From Chitinophagales bacterium (GTDB lineage: Bacteria; Bacteroidota; Bacteroidia; Chitinophagales; Chitinophagaceae), in assembly GCA_015654695.1 (NCBI GenBank), contig JAATGJ010000103.1:1-64000 (forward strand): a stretch of 64,000 bases of DNA, in the 5' to 3' direction. Positions 47,141-55,848 of this stretch are shown piece by piece. Positions within the stretch are counted from its first letter, which is position 1. The number at the start of each line of letters is the position of its first letter. The notes under the pieces were generated by a model. It saw nothing but the letters and a program-made list of their open reading frames with translations, was not told the DNA's origin and searched no databases. The translations under genes and the position numbers were made by a program.

Positions 47141-47210
47141 CAAGACTCTGCGGTATGTAAAATGACGAAGAGTTATTTTTTAATTACTTTACAATGCCGA
47201 AACAGGTTGT

Positions 47211-48575
47211 ATGGATAAAGAACAGCAGATACATGAAATACAGGAGAGGATCAACCGGCTCTCAAAAGATATGCAATCATTCCAGCAGGAACTTTATGTA
47301 TTGCAGGCGCGGCTCAATACACTCAGGGAAAATGCTGATCCATTAATCCAGGAAGACATAACACATTCAACAATTTTTACAGGAGAAGAGACTACTAACG
47401 GTAGCCTGGAAAATTATATCGGTCTCCGGTTCATGCATATCATTGGGATGCTGGTACTGGTCACAGGACTTTCTATCGGCGTAAAGTATGCCATAGATAA
47501 AGAATTGATCTCTGAAGCAATGCGTATCATACTGGCTTATACAGCAGGTGTTATTTTATTGGTGCTGTCTTTGCGGTTAAAAAAGAAATACCAGTTATTC
47601 AGCGCCATTCTTTTCAGCGGCAGTATGGCATCCATATATTTTACTACCTATGCTGCTTTTGTTTATTATCATTTCTTTCCCGTCTTTGTTGCTTTCGCCA
47701 TAATGGTGGGGTTGACAGTTTATACAGTGTTTACCGCTATCAATTACAACCGGCAGGAGATCGCAGTACTGGGTATGGTAGGCGCTTACGGTATTCCTTT
47801 CCTCATCAGCACCAATGCTGAACGGGTTGATCTTTTCTTTTCCTACATCGTACTGATCAATATAGGTGTGTTATTTATTTCGTTCAGAAGATCATGGAAG
47901 CTGATGCAATACATGGCCCTGTTGATTACATGGATATTATTTACAGGCTGGGCGCTTCTACGTTATGACGGTTCAGACCGGTTGATGGCGCTTGTCTTTA
48001 TGTCTGCATTTTATGTGTTGTTTCTTGTTTCAGCCATTGCCCGGCGGATCGGCAAAGCTTCTTCACTGCTGCCGGGAGAAATACAACAGGTCGTTATCAA
48101 TAATACAGCGCTTTATTTTTCTTTACTGCTCTTATTCAGCAATGGGGGATTTGAAATACAGGCTGGCGGAGTTACCGGTTTTACAGCCCTGTTCATTGCA
48201 TTGCTGGCCTTACTGTTTACCCAATTATTCCCGCAGGAAATTATTTTGCAGCGCCTGCTGGCATGGCAGGCTATCATCTTATTGGTATTATTTACCGGCA
48301 TTCAATGGGATGGCCTTACGGTTACGCTGCTATGGATAGCTATAGCAATATCGCTTTTTGTATGGGGTGTATTCAATAAACGACCATGGCCGAGATTGGC
48401 TGCCATTCTTTTGACCGGTATTACACTTGGTAAACTCATCATTTTTGACAGCGCCAACTTTTCTACTGTTCAAAAGATCATTTCATTTTTAGTGATTGGT
48501 GTATTGTTATTACTCTTTTCTTTTTATTACCAGAAATTCAACTTACTCAATAAAAAAACGGGGAAGGAAAAGTAG
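47211..48575 (+). CDS. DUF2339 multi-pass membrane protein
   Basis: 454 residues. The N-terminal 45 residues form a coiled coil (IHEIQERINRLSKDMQSFQQ), and from about residue 75 there are a dozen or so closely spaced TM helices. The entry motif YIGLRFMHIIGMLVLVTGLS and the GMVGAYGIPFLIS region are typical of DUF2339 proteins, which are more usually twice this size, so this is a short form. Function of the family is unknown; a polymer or envelope role has been suggested only from context. It is transcribed away from lnt and is followed 109 bases later by the TonB-family gene. Confidence 0.8.
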   Translation: MDKEQQIHEIQERINRLSKDMQSFQQELYVLQARLNTLRENADPLIQEDITHSTIFTGEETTNGSLENYIGLRFMHIIGMLVLVTGLSIGVKYAIDKELISEAMRIILAYTAGVILLVLSLRLKKKYQLFSAILFSGSMASIYFTTYAAFVYYHFFPVFVAFAIMVGLTVYTVFTAINYNRQEIAVLGMVGAYGIPFLISTNAERVDLFFSYIVLINIGVLFISFRRSWKLMQYMALLITWILFTGWALLRYDGSDRLMALVFMSAFYVLFLVSAIARRIGKASSLLPGEIQQVVINNTALYFSLLLLFSNGGFEIQAGGVTGFTALFIALLALLFTQLFPQEIILQRLLAWQAIILLVLFTGIQWDGLTVTLLWIAIAISLFVWGVFNKRPWPRLAAILLTGITLGKLIIFDSANFSTVQKIISFLVIGVLLLLFSFYYQKFNLLNKKTGKEK

Positions 48576-48684
48576 TTGATAGCCGCCTGCGATGTCAGTC
48601 ATTGCATTTTCCATAACTCTTCCTGATAAATATTTGTTTATGGAAATTTTTTCCATCGCCGTCTAATTGGAAAACATTTCAATC

Positions 48685-49497
48685 ATGGAACCAAAACAAA
48701 TTCTTTCAGCAAGTTTGCTGGATCTCGTCTTTGACGACAGGAACAAACAATACGGAGCTTATGAACTCCGTGTTACTTATCCCCAACGTATTAAAAAATC
48801 ATTGCTCTTCACTTTTGCTGTTGCTCTTCTTGCTTTTACCGGGGCTGTAATGGCTAATTCTTTTAAACCGAAGGAATCCGGGATGCTTGCGATTAAAGAG
48901 GTAACAATCTCGGACATTAAACCGGATGAAAAAAAGCCCGAACCATTGCCTGAAGAAAAGAAACCCGAACCAAAGCCCGAGGTACGGACGGAAAAACTTA
49001 CCGAGTTTAAAATTGTAGAAAAGGAAGTAGTTGATCCGGTAGCAACGCAGGAAGATCTGCTCAATTCACAGGTTGGTACTATAAAAAATGAAGGTGTAGT
49101 TTATGATGGTATTGCTGAACCCAAAGATTTGGATGACGATAAACGTGTTATTGAAGATAAAAAAGAAGAAGAACCAGGAATATATCCCATTGTACAGATT
49201 TCTGCAAAGTATGACGGCGACTGGGTGAAATTCTTAACCAGGAATCTGAATGCAGAAGTGCCGGTTGATAATAACGCCCCTGCCGGAAGATATAATGTTA
49301 TTATTCAGTTTGTGGTGGATAAAGAAGGAAATGTAAGCGATATAAAAGCGCTTACCAACCATGGTTATGGAATGGAACAGGAGGCTATACGTGTATTGAA
49401 AAAAGCCAGGGGCTGGAAACCAGGAATCCAGGATGGCCGTGAAGTAAAATCTTATCACAGGCAGCCGATCACATTTGAAGTGATGGACAACGAATAA
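48685..49497 (+). CDS. TonB-family energy transducer
   Basis: 270 residues from ATG 48685 (a TTG at 48667 is in frame, but MEPKQILSASLLDLVFDDRN matches the usual start in Bacteroidota TonB proteins). Order: cytoplasmic N-terminus with NKQYGAYELR, single TM helix near residues 42-62, Pro/Lys/Glu-rich periplasm-spanning linker (PEPLPEEKKPEPKPE), then the TonB C-terminal domain (about 175-268: VIIQFVVDKEGNVSDIKAL, ALRVLKKA-like ARGWKPG, YHRQPITFEV). It would transmit the proton motive force to TonB-dependent outer-membrane transporters. exbB/exbD are not in the window. Confidence 0.9.
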   Translation: MEPKQILSASLLDLVFDDRNKQYGAYELRVTYPQRIKKSLLFTFAVALLAFTGAVMANSFKPKESGMLAIKEVTISDIKPDEKKPEPLPEEKKPEPKPEVRTEKLTEFKIVEKEVVDPVATQEDLLNSQVGTIKNEGVVYDGIAEPKDLDDDKRVIEDKKEEEPGIYPIVQISAKYDGDWVKFLTRNLNAEVPVDNNAPAGRYNVIIQFVVDKEGNVSDIKALTNHGYGMEQEAIRVLKKARGWKPGIQDGREVKSYHRQPITFEVMDNE

Positions 49498-49498
49498 A

Positions 49499-50017
49499 TC
49501 AGAGTAAAATATCCGCTATCTCCTGCCAGTTATGTACACGCCTGTGCGGACCATTGTCCGCATGGGCGTTATGCGGTTGTGTAAAAAGAATACTGGTCTG
49601 TCCTTTGAAGAAGTCAAGATTTTTAAAATGATCATCAATCATGATATCCGCCCGGATGATCTGCTTGGAACCACAAAAGACCATCTGCTGCCAGGTAATG
49701 AATGGAAAATGTTCATTCAGCCAGGCTTGTTTTTCGGAAAGGCTTAATGGAAATTCCGTTGCAGCGGATACAATATAAAGATCATAAGCCTTGTTTAACT
49801 TTTCTACTACTGGCTGGCTGCCACTTATTACTTTCATGCTGCGAAAAAAGTCTTTTTTGTAGAGGTATTTGCGTATATGCGGAAACGTATCGTTTTCTTT
49901 TTTACCCGCTACATCATCCCAGGTTTTTCTTTTGCCAAAATCTTTTTCATCCATATCAAAAAGCTGTTCATACACATCGGCTAATACACCATCCATGTCC
50001 AGGGCTATTGTTTTCAT
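49499..50017 (-). CDS. 5'(3')-deoxyribonucleotidase (HAD family, NT5C-like)
   Basis: 172 residues. The HAD nucleophile motif is ALDMDGVLADV (Asp7 and Asp9), motif II is IVSAATE, and motif IV is IMIDDHFKNL. YKKDFFRSMKVISGS gives the cap region typical of 5' nucleotidase, deoxy (NT5C) proteins. It dephosphorylates (deoxy)nucleoside monophosphates to balance pools. Its stop meets that of the TonB gene almost base to base (convergent). guaB is transcribed in the same direction 36 bases upstream. Confidence 0.87.
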   Translation of the reverse strand: MKTIALDMDGVLADVYEQLFDMDEKDFGKRKTWDDVAGKKENDTFPHIRKYLYKKDFFRSMKVISGSQPVVEKLNKAYDLYIVSAATEFPLSLSEKQAWLNEHFPFITWQQMVFCGSKQIIRADIMIDDHFKNLDFFKGQTSILFTQPHNAHADNGPHRRVHNWQEIADILL

Positions 50018-50053
50018 TTTATATCCAATAAATTTTTGAGGCTTTCCCCTTTC

Positions 50054-51547
50054 TCACAGCCTGCTGTAATTCGGCGCTTCCTTCGTGATCTCAATATCAT
50101 GTGCATGGCTTTCACGCATACCTGCATTGGTTATTTTTACAAACGTTGCTTCCTTTAACTGGTTCATATCTTTCGCTCCGCAATAACCCATCCCTGCACG
50201 AAGACCGCCCGTATATTGATACACTACTTCTTTTAATGTGCCTTTATACGCGACACGTCCTTCTATACCTTCCGGCACATATTTTTTTACATCATCTTCT
50301 ACGTCCTGGAAATAACGGTCACTGCTTCCTGTCGCCATCGCACCGAGTGAACCCATGCCGCGATACTCTTTGAATTTTCTTCCTTCATAGATAATCGTTT
50401 CACCGGGGCTTTCTTCCGTGCCGGCAAAAATACTTCCCATCATTACACAACTGGCGCCTGCCGCCAATGCTTTTACCATATCACCCGTATAGCGGATACC
50501 ACCATCAGCGATCAATGGAACATTCTTTTGTTTTAATACAGAATAGGCTTCCATAATAGCCGTGAGTTGTGGTACACCTGTACCGGCTACTATTCTTGTT
50601 GTACAAATAGAACCGGGACCAATACCTACTTTAACCGCATCCGCTCCCGCTTCTGCCAATGCTTTGGCGCCTGCCGCCGTTCCTACATTACCTGCTATCA
50701 CATTTATATTCTTAAAATTCTTTTTCACTTCTTTCAATGCGCTGATCACTCCTTTACTGTGTCCATGCGCGCTATCCAGTGCGATCACATCGGCCCCTAC
50801 GGTTTGCAATGCAGCCACACGATCCATCAGGTCTTTCGTAATACCTACACCGGCTCCCACCAGCAATCTTCCGAACGCATCTTTTACTGCATTCGGATTG
50901 CTTTTCAGTTTTAATATATCGCTGTAGGTAAAGAGACCGGTTAACTTTCCCTGCTTATTGATGATAGGCAGTTTCTCCACCTTTGTTTTTTTAAACAGTT
51001 GTTCCGCCATTTTCAGATCCGTGCCTTCAGGTGCGGTATAGAGATTTTCTTTTGTCATCACCTCGCTTACTTTGCGTTTGGGATTATCTTCAAAGCGCAG
51101 ATCACGGTTGGTAAGTATGCCCACCAATTTTCCATTTTTGTCAACAATGGGGATACCACCGATCTTATTTTCCCGCATGATGCGCTGCGCATCGCCGATA
51201 GTAGCATCGGCTGTCAGCGTAACAGGGTCAAGGATCAAACCACTTTCACTGCGTTTTACTTTACGCACCTGCTCCACCTGTTTTTCAATAGACATGTTTT
51301 TATGCAGGATGCCAAGACCACCTTCGCGGGCCAGTGCCATCGCCAGCGTTGCTTCCGTCACCGTATCCATGGCGGCGGATAATAATGGAACATTTAATGT
51401 AATGTCTTTGGTCAGTTTACTGGATATATCAACGTCGCGGGGCAGCACCTGGCTGTAGCCGGGTATCAGCAATACATCATCGAACGTCAGACCTTCACCG
51501 TAAAATTTTGAGGATTTGCTTGAAGCGGGAGAATTTCTTGTTGCCAT
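50054..51547 (-). CDS. guaB: Inosine-5'-monophosphate dehydrogenase
   Basis: 497 residues from [11 protein letters not shown]. The enzyme oxidises IMP to XMP in GTP synthesis. The TIM barrel begins [12 protein letters not shown]; a CBS pair occupies about residues 95-210; [20 protein letters not shown] (catalytic Cys in the loop) and the flap region [10 protein letters not shown] are intact. An in-frame ATG at 51571 lies upstream of the -7 box CAAAGATA at 51551-51558, so it would not be transcribed; 51547 is chosen. Confidence 0.96.
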   Translation of the reverse strand: MATRNSPASSKSSKFYGEGLTFDDVLLIPGYSQVLPRDVDISSKLTKDITLNVPLLSAAMDTVTEATLAMALAREGGLGILHKNMSIEKQVEQVRKVKRSESGLILDPVTLTADATIGDAQRIMRENKIGGIPIVDKNGKLVGILTNRDLRFEDNPKRKVSEVMTKENLYTAPEGTDLKMAEQLFKKTKVEKLPIINKQGKLTGLFTYSDILKLKSNPNAVKDAFGRLLVGAGVGITKDLMDRVAALQTVGADVIALDSAHGHSKGVISALKEVKKNFKNINVIAGNVGTAAGAKALAEAGADAVKVGIGPGSICTTRIVAGTGVPQLTAIMEAYSVLKQKNVPLIADGGIRYTGDMVKALAAGASCVMMGSIFAGTEESPGETIIYEGRKFKEYRGMGSLGAMATGSSDRYFQDVEDDVKKYVPEGIEGRVAYKGTLKEVVYQYTGGLRAGMGYCGAKDMNQLKEATFVKITNAGMRESHAHDIEITKEAPNYSRL

Positions 51548-51558
51548 GTGCAAAGATA
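51548..51558 (-). promoter_or_regulatory. guaB -7 box directly before the ATG (leaderless)
   Basis: TATCTTTG on the minus strand (51551-51558) is an exact TAnnTTTG and ends 3 bases before the ATG at 51547. By Bacteroidota spacing the start of transcription would fall on or next to the A of the start codon. Confidence 0.55.
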
Positions 51559-52040
51559 GGAGACAGGACAATTACCGGCAAAATGATTTTTTTAAAACCA
51601 ACAAATGACTAATTTTTATTTTGAGTAGCTGAACGGTGTACAACTGTTATTATTCAAAATCCTATTTAATTTCATAACCCGGTGTCCTGGAATTTCAGAA
51701 GACCGCTTTTTGACCTTAGTAGAAAAAGGTTCCTTGAAATCTCTGCAAACCTTATTACCTTATTTTGATCATCGCTTCTTAGAGGGCTCCAGAGTTTTTA
51801 TACTCAATTTCATTTTATTTAAGAAGGTAATATAAGGTTGAATGCCTGATTAAATTTCTTTTCTACTAAGGTTTACCAGAGACAGATTAAACGGTTATTA
51901 ATATCGTTCTGCGTAATGGATGCCTTAAAATTAATATCCTTTTTTAACATTCAAAACATGAATTAACCAAACAAATGAAGAATACAACAACTCTTGTAAC
52001 AGCTTACGACACTAGTAACTCATAACCCGAAACCCCTAAC
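51559..52040. other. Gap between type B gene and guaB; holds a MITE-like inverted repeat
   Basis: About 480 bases with no supported coding frame. It contains the 158-base inverted-repeat element at 51714-51871; the remainder is AT-rich, and the segment near 52010-52035 is word-like filler (TAACTCATAACCCGAAACCCC). Confidence 0.5.
51714..51871. repeat. MITE-like element with 13-bp perfect terminal inverted repeats
   Basis: CCTTAGTAGAAAA (51714-51726) and TTTTCTACTAAGG (51859-51871) are exact reverse complements. Inside, AACCTTATTACCTTA (51748-51762) pairs imperfectly with AAGGTAATATAAGGTT (51824-51839). It has no coding capacity and no clear target-site duplication. Confidence 0.6.
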
Positions 52041-55000
52041 TCACCTTATCAATGTAGTCGTTCCATTTAACGAATACCTGATCTTCGTATCCTTATGTGT
52101 ATAGCTAAGCTGCCACACATATACATTGGTAGCTTGCGTTATCCCGTTTATTCTTCCATCCCATTTTTGTGTCCAGTCCCTGTAATGAAATACCAACTGT
52201 CCCCAGCGGTTAAATACTTTGAAATCCAGGTTTTCGGCTTTGAATGCATTTAACGGGAAAAGAAAATCATTTAGCCCGTCATTGTTGGGAGTAAACGCAG
52301 TCGGCACAGCAATGATGCAGGCTGCCAAAACTTTTACAGTTTGCGAAGCCGTAGTCGTGCAGCCGGTATTGTTGCTCACTGTTAATGAAACTGTGTAGAG
52401 TGTTTCTATTCCGGTAAGCGGATATGTTTGTGTGGGTGGTCTCTGCGATGAACTTGTATTGCCATTGCCAAAATTCCATTGCCATGTATCTACGTGCCCG
52501 CTGCTTATATCTGCAAAGCTGGTTGTATCATCAGGGCATATCATATCCGGTCCTTTAAATGCCGCTGTCACTTTGTTATTTAATACGATGCTCTCTGAAT
52601 AGGTATCATTGCATCCTCCGTTTGATACCACTAACTGTACCTGGTTTTGACTGGAAGCGGAAAAACTTTGTGTAAATGTTTGCGATGTACTGGCGGCGTT
52701 TCCATTTACCGTCCATGTCCATTGATTGACATTATACTGACCGTTATGTGAAAAAGTGATGACATCAGTTTGACAGTCGTACTGGACCTGGTGCTGAAAT
52801 TCCGCTGAGACGGTATCGCTGGCTATAAAATTTAATACGGCAACAGGAGCCACGCGATAACATTCACTCAATAGTGTATTGCCATCGCTGCCTGTTACTA
52901 ATTGCAGTTGATAATTACCACCCACTACCACCGGTGATAAAAGACGTATATCTATGCTGCTGGTTAACCCGTTTGCATCACATGTACCTGCCGCGGATGC
53001 GATGGTAACAGGCGAAGGCCCTGAAATAATAAAATCACTTCCGTTAGCAGCAACAGATGCACAACGTACCGGCGCGGCAAATATCAATCGCAGCGATGAA
53101 GGTGAGCAAGCGACAGGCACAAGATTATCCATGAGTACAGGAGGGGCATCAGGAATGGTAAATGTTGTAAAATCTCCCGCTGTTACCTGGTTGTTACAAT
53201 TACCTCCTGATAGGGTAGTGCCGTCACTCCCGGTTTTTACCTGTAGCTGGTATGTTCCGCTGGTGGTTATTGGCGTTGCAAACTGTAAAGTAATAGTTTG
53301 AGTCTGCAGATTCGTATTGCAGGAAGCTCCTGCTGATGTAATAGTAACAGGCGATGGACCAGTTATAATAAAATCACTTCCATCCGCTGCAACAGAAAGG
53401 CAGTTTACCGGAATAGTGAAGCTGAGTACAACCGAAGATGGTGCGCAGGATGGCGGAGTTACAGTACCCATGGGCATGAGAGGTTGCGGAGCAAGAATAA
53501 ATGCTGCATTATCTCCCCCATTCACCAGTCTCCCGCATTGCCCTGCCAATGTATTGCCATCACTGCCAGTCGCAACCTGTACCTGGTAATTACCGGTAAC
53601 CAGTATTGCTGTAAGGAATTGAATAGTGATGGAGTTGGTTTCACCATTGCCATTACAAGTAACAGCAATTGCAGAAGTAATAGTAACAGGGGAGGCACCG
53701 GTAATAATAAAATCACTTCCATTGGCGGCAATAGAATTGCATTGTATGGGCTCAGCGAAATTTAATGTAATTGAAGTGGGAATACAGGGCGGTGGTATAA
53801 CTGTGCCCATTGCAATAGCAGCCTGGGGAGCAAGAACAAATTGCACATTGCTTCCAGTGGTTAACTGCCTGTTGCATTGACCAACTACTGTATTGCCATC
53901 GCTGCCTGTTGCTGCCTGTACCTGGTATGTTCCGGCAATTAAAACCGGCGCGGCGAATTGAATAGTGATCGTATTGGTTTCACCATTGCCATTGCAATTA
54001 ACAGCGATTGCAGAAGTAATAGTAACAGGCGACGGCCCGGTAATAGTAAAGTCTGATCCGTTAGCAGCGACTGTGCTGCATAGTATAGGATCAGCAAAGG
54101 TTAATGTAATGGATGACGGTGCACAGGATGGTGGTGTTATTGTTCCCATTGCAATAGCAGGCTGGGGAGCAAGAACAAATTGCGCATTGCTTCCAGCGGT
54201 TACCTCGCGATTACATTGACCAACCACCGTATTGCCATCGCTGCCTGTTGCTGCCTGTACCTGGTATGTTCCTGCAACTAAAACCGGCGTGGTGAATTGA
54301 ATAGTGACCGAATTGGTTTCACCATTGGCGTTACAGGCAACCGTAGTCGCGGAAGTAATAGTAACGGGTGATGCACCAGTAATAATAAAATCACTTCCAT
54401 TGGCGGCGATAGAATTGCATTTTATCGGTTCAGAGAAAGTTAATGTGATGGAAGATGGTGTGCAGGGTGGTGGAGTAACTACACCCATTGCGACAGCAGC
54501 CTGCAGAGCAAGAACAAATTGTGCATTGCTTCCCGCTGTTACCTGCCTGTTACACGGGCCAATCACTGTATTGCCATCGGTGCCTGTCGCTGACAGTAAT
54601 TGATAAGTTCCGCCAACAAGTATAGGAGCAGCAAGCTGAACAGTGATTATATTGGTTTCACCATTGCCGTTACAATTAACGGCAGTAGCTGAAGTAATAG
54701 TAACGGCTGATGGACCCGTGATCACAAAATCGCTTCCATTGGCTGCGACCGAATTACATTTTACCGGATCTGTAAAAGTTAATGTAAGAGAAGTGGGTGC
54801 GCAGGGCGGAGGTGTAACAACACCCATCGGTAATGGAGCGGATGCAATAACAGTAAAGGCTGCATCATCAGCCACTGCAATCAAATGATCACAATTATCC
54901 AATAGTGTATTACCATCCGATCCATTAACCGCCTGGACAGTATAATTGCCGGGGGGCAACGGGGCATTTAAAGTCAGTGTAACAGAATCCATGTCAAAGC

Positions 55001-55733
55001 CGGCAGCACATCCATTACCAACGGCGGACAGGATGGTACCGGAAGGAGAGATAATAAAGTCACTGCCGTTCAGGGCAAGTGAATTGCATTTTACTTTTTT
55101 ATTAAACCGGACGACTACCTGTGTGCCATCACAACTGGGTGTGGCTGTTGTTACTTCAGGTATCGGGTTGGCGGGATCAGCAATGACGGCAGTACCACCT
55201 GTAAAAGAAAGCTGGTAACCGCTTTGTGTATTGGTAAAATGACTGACAAGCAAAACATAATCATGTCCAACTATCAAAACCGGCATCCTGCTGAATAAAG
55301 GAACATTGCCCTCGCAATTGACCAGGTTTGTGCCTGCCGCGGAAGCGCCGGTCAGGCCACCGAAACCGGACCAGTTACAGGCAACGAATAAAGAGGGGTC
55401 AGTATATACATCATTAGGATTGCGGCCGGTAATATCAAACAACTGCCAGTCATAATCATCCGTTGCATTAAAAGGCCTGATCAAAAATCCTAATGTGCCG
55501 GCCACATAACAGGTAAAACGGTACCAGAAGGGATTGATATCTGCAAGCCCGGCGCCACAGGGACCCGGAATAGGTAACCCGGCACATAGTGGAACAGTAT
55601 TTTGTGTCAATGAAGCAGTGCCGCAAACAGGAAAAGCAGTAGTGGGATTTTGACCCAGGTTGTTACATTGAGAATGACCTCTTGCCGCCCAGAGCAGTGC
55701 CATCAAAATAACCAGGCAGCTTTTGATTCTCAT
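52041..55733 (-). CDS. T9SS type B protein with tandem SbsA-like Ig repeats
   Basis: 1230 residues. The signal peptide is MRIKSCLVILMALLWAARGHSQ. Residues about 25-180 are a lectin-like or jelly-roll-like head (NPFWYRFTCYVAGTLGFLI, DYDWQLFDITGRNP). Residues about 190-980 are eight or so repeats of about 113 residues, each with the pattern CxPxSxxLxFxxPxxCxSxAxNGSDF, TITSA and GTYQxQxATGSDGNTxxGQC; the middle ones are nearly identical. A PKD-type unit (WQWNFGNGNTSS) and a type B sorting domain follow (FTPNNDGLNDFLFP, FNRWGQLVF, GTTTLIR). A T9SS cargo with a repeat stalk; ligand unknown. Paralogous to the gene at 55849-57882. Confidence 0.9.
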   Translation of the reverse strand: MRIKSCLVILMALLWAARGHSQCNNLGQNPTTAFPVCGTASLTQNTVPLCAGLPIPGPCGAGLADINPFWYRFTCYVAGTLGFLIRPFNATDDYDWQLFDITGRNPNDVYTDPSLFVACNWSGFGGLTGASAAGTNLVNCEGNVPLFSRMPVLIVGHDYVLLVSHFTNTQSGYQLSFTGGTAVIADPANPIPEVTTATPSCDGTQVVVRFNKKVKCNSLALNGSDFIISPSGTILSAVGNGCAAGFDMDSVTLTLNAPLPPGNYTVQAVNGSDGNTLLDNCDHLIAVADDAAFTVIASAPLPMGVVTPPPCAPTSLTLTFTDPVKCNSVAANGSDFVITGPSAVTITSATAVNCNGNGETNIITVQLAAPILVGGTYQLLSATGTDGNTVIGPCNRQVTAGSNAQFVLALQAAVAMGVVTPPPCTPSSITLTFSEPIKCNSIAANGSDFIITGASPVTITSATTVACNANGETNSVTIQFTTPVLVAGTYQVQAATGSDGNTVVGQCNREVTAGSNAQFVLAPQPAIAMGTITPPSCAPSSITLTFADPILCSTVAANGSDFTITGPSPVTITSAIAVNCNGNGETNTITIQFAAPVLIAGTYQVQAATGSDGNTVVGQCNRQLTTGSNVQFVLAPQAAIAMGTVIPPPCIPTSITLNFAEPIQCNSIAANGSDFIITGASPVTITSAIAVTCNGNGETNSITIQFLTAILVTGNYQVQVATGSDGNTLAGQCGRLVNGGDNAAFILAPQPLMPMGTVTPPSCAPSSVVLSFTIPVNCLSVAADGSDFIITGPSPVTITSAGASCNTNLQTQTITLQFATPITTSGTYQLQVKTGSDGTTLSGGNCNNQVTAGDFTTFTIPDAPPVLMDNLVPVACSPSSLRLIFAAPVRCASVAANGSDFIISGPSPVTIASAAGTCDANGLTSSIDIRLLSPVVVGGNYQLQLVTGSDGNTLLSECYRVAPVAVLNFIASDTVSAEFQHQVQYDCQTDVITFSHNGQYNVNQWTWTVNGNAASTSQTFTQSFSASSQNQVQLVVSNGGCNDTYSESIVLNNKVTAAFKGPDMICPDDTTSFADISSGHVDTWQWNFGNGNTSSSQRPPTQTYPLTGIETLYTVSLTVSNNTGCTTTASQTVKVLAACIIAVPTAFTPNNDGLNDFLFPLNAFKAENLDFKVFNRWGQLVFHYRDWTQKWDGRINGITQATNVYVWQLSYTHKDTKIRYSLNGTTTLIR
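53520..54900 (-). repeat. Tandem 339-bp coding repeats (SbsA-like Ig units)
   Basis: At least four units of about 339 bp share long identical stretches, seen for example in the spacing of the plus-strand words ACCATTGCCATTAC(A/C)A near 53643, 53983 and 54660 and AGTAATAGTAACAGGxGA after each. The low divergence implies recent amplification. Confidence 0.75.
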
Positions 55734-55848
55734 AAATTAGCATTTAGTCTGTCCCGAAACCACCCTACCGGGAATCACCGAATTTCGGTAAAAAAAGTGT
55801 ATTGACCATCCTTTGTGAAAAGTACTTATTGCCCGGGCAGAAGGTGGG

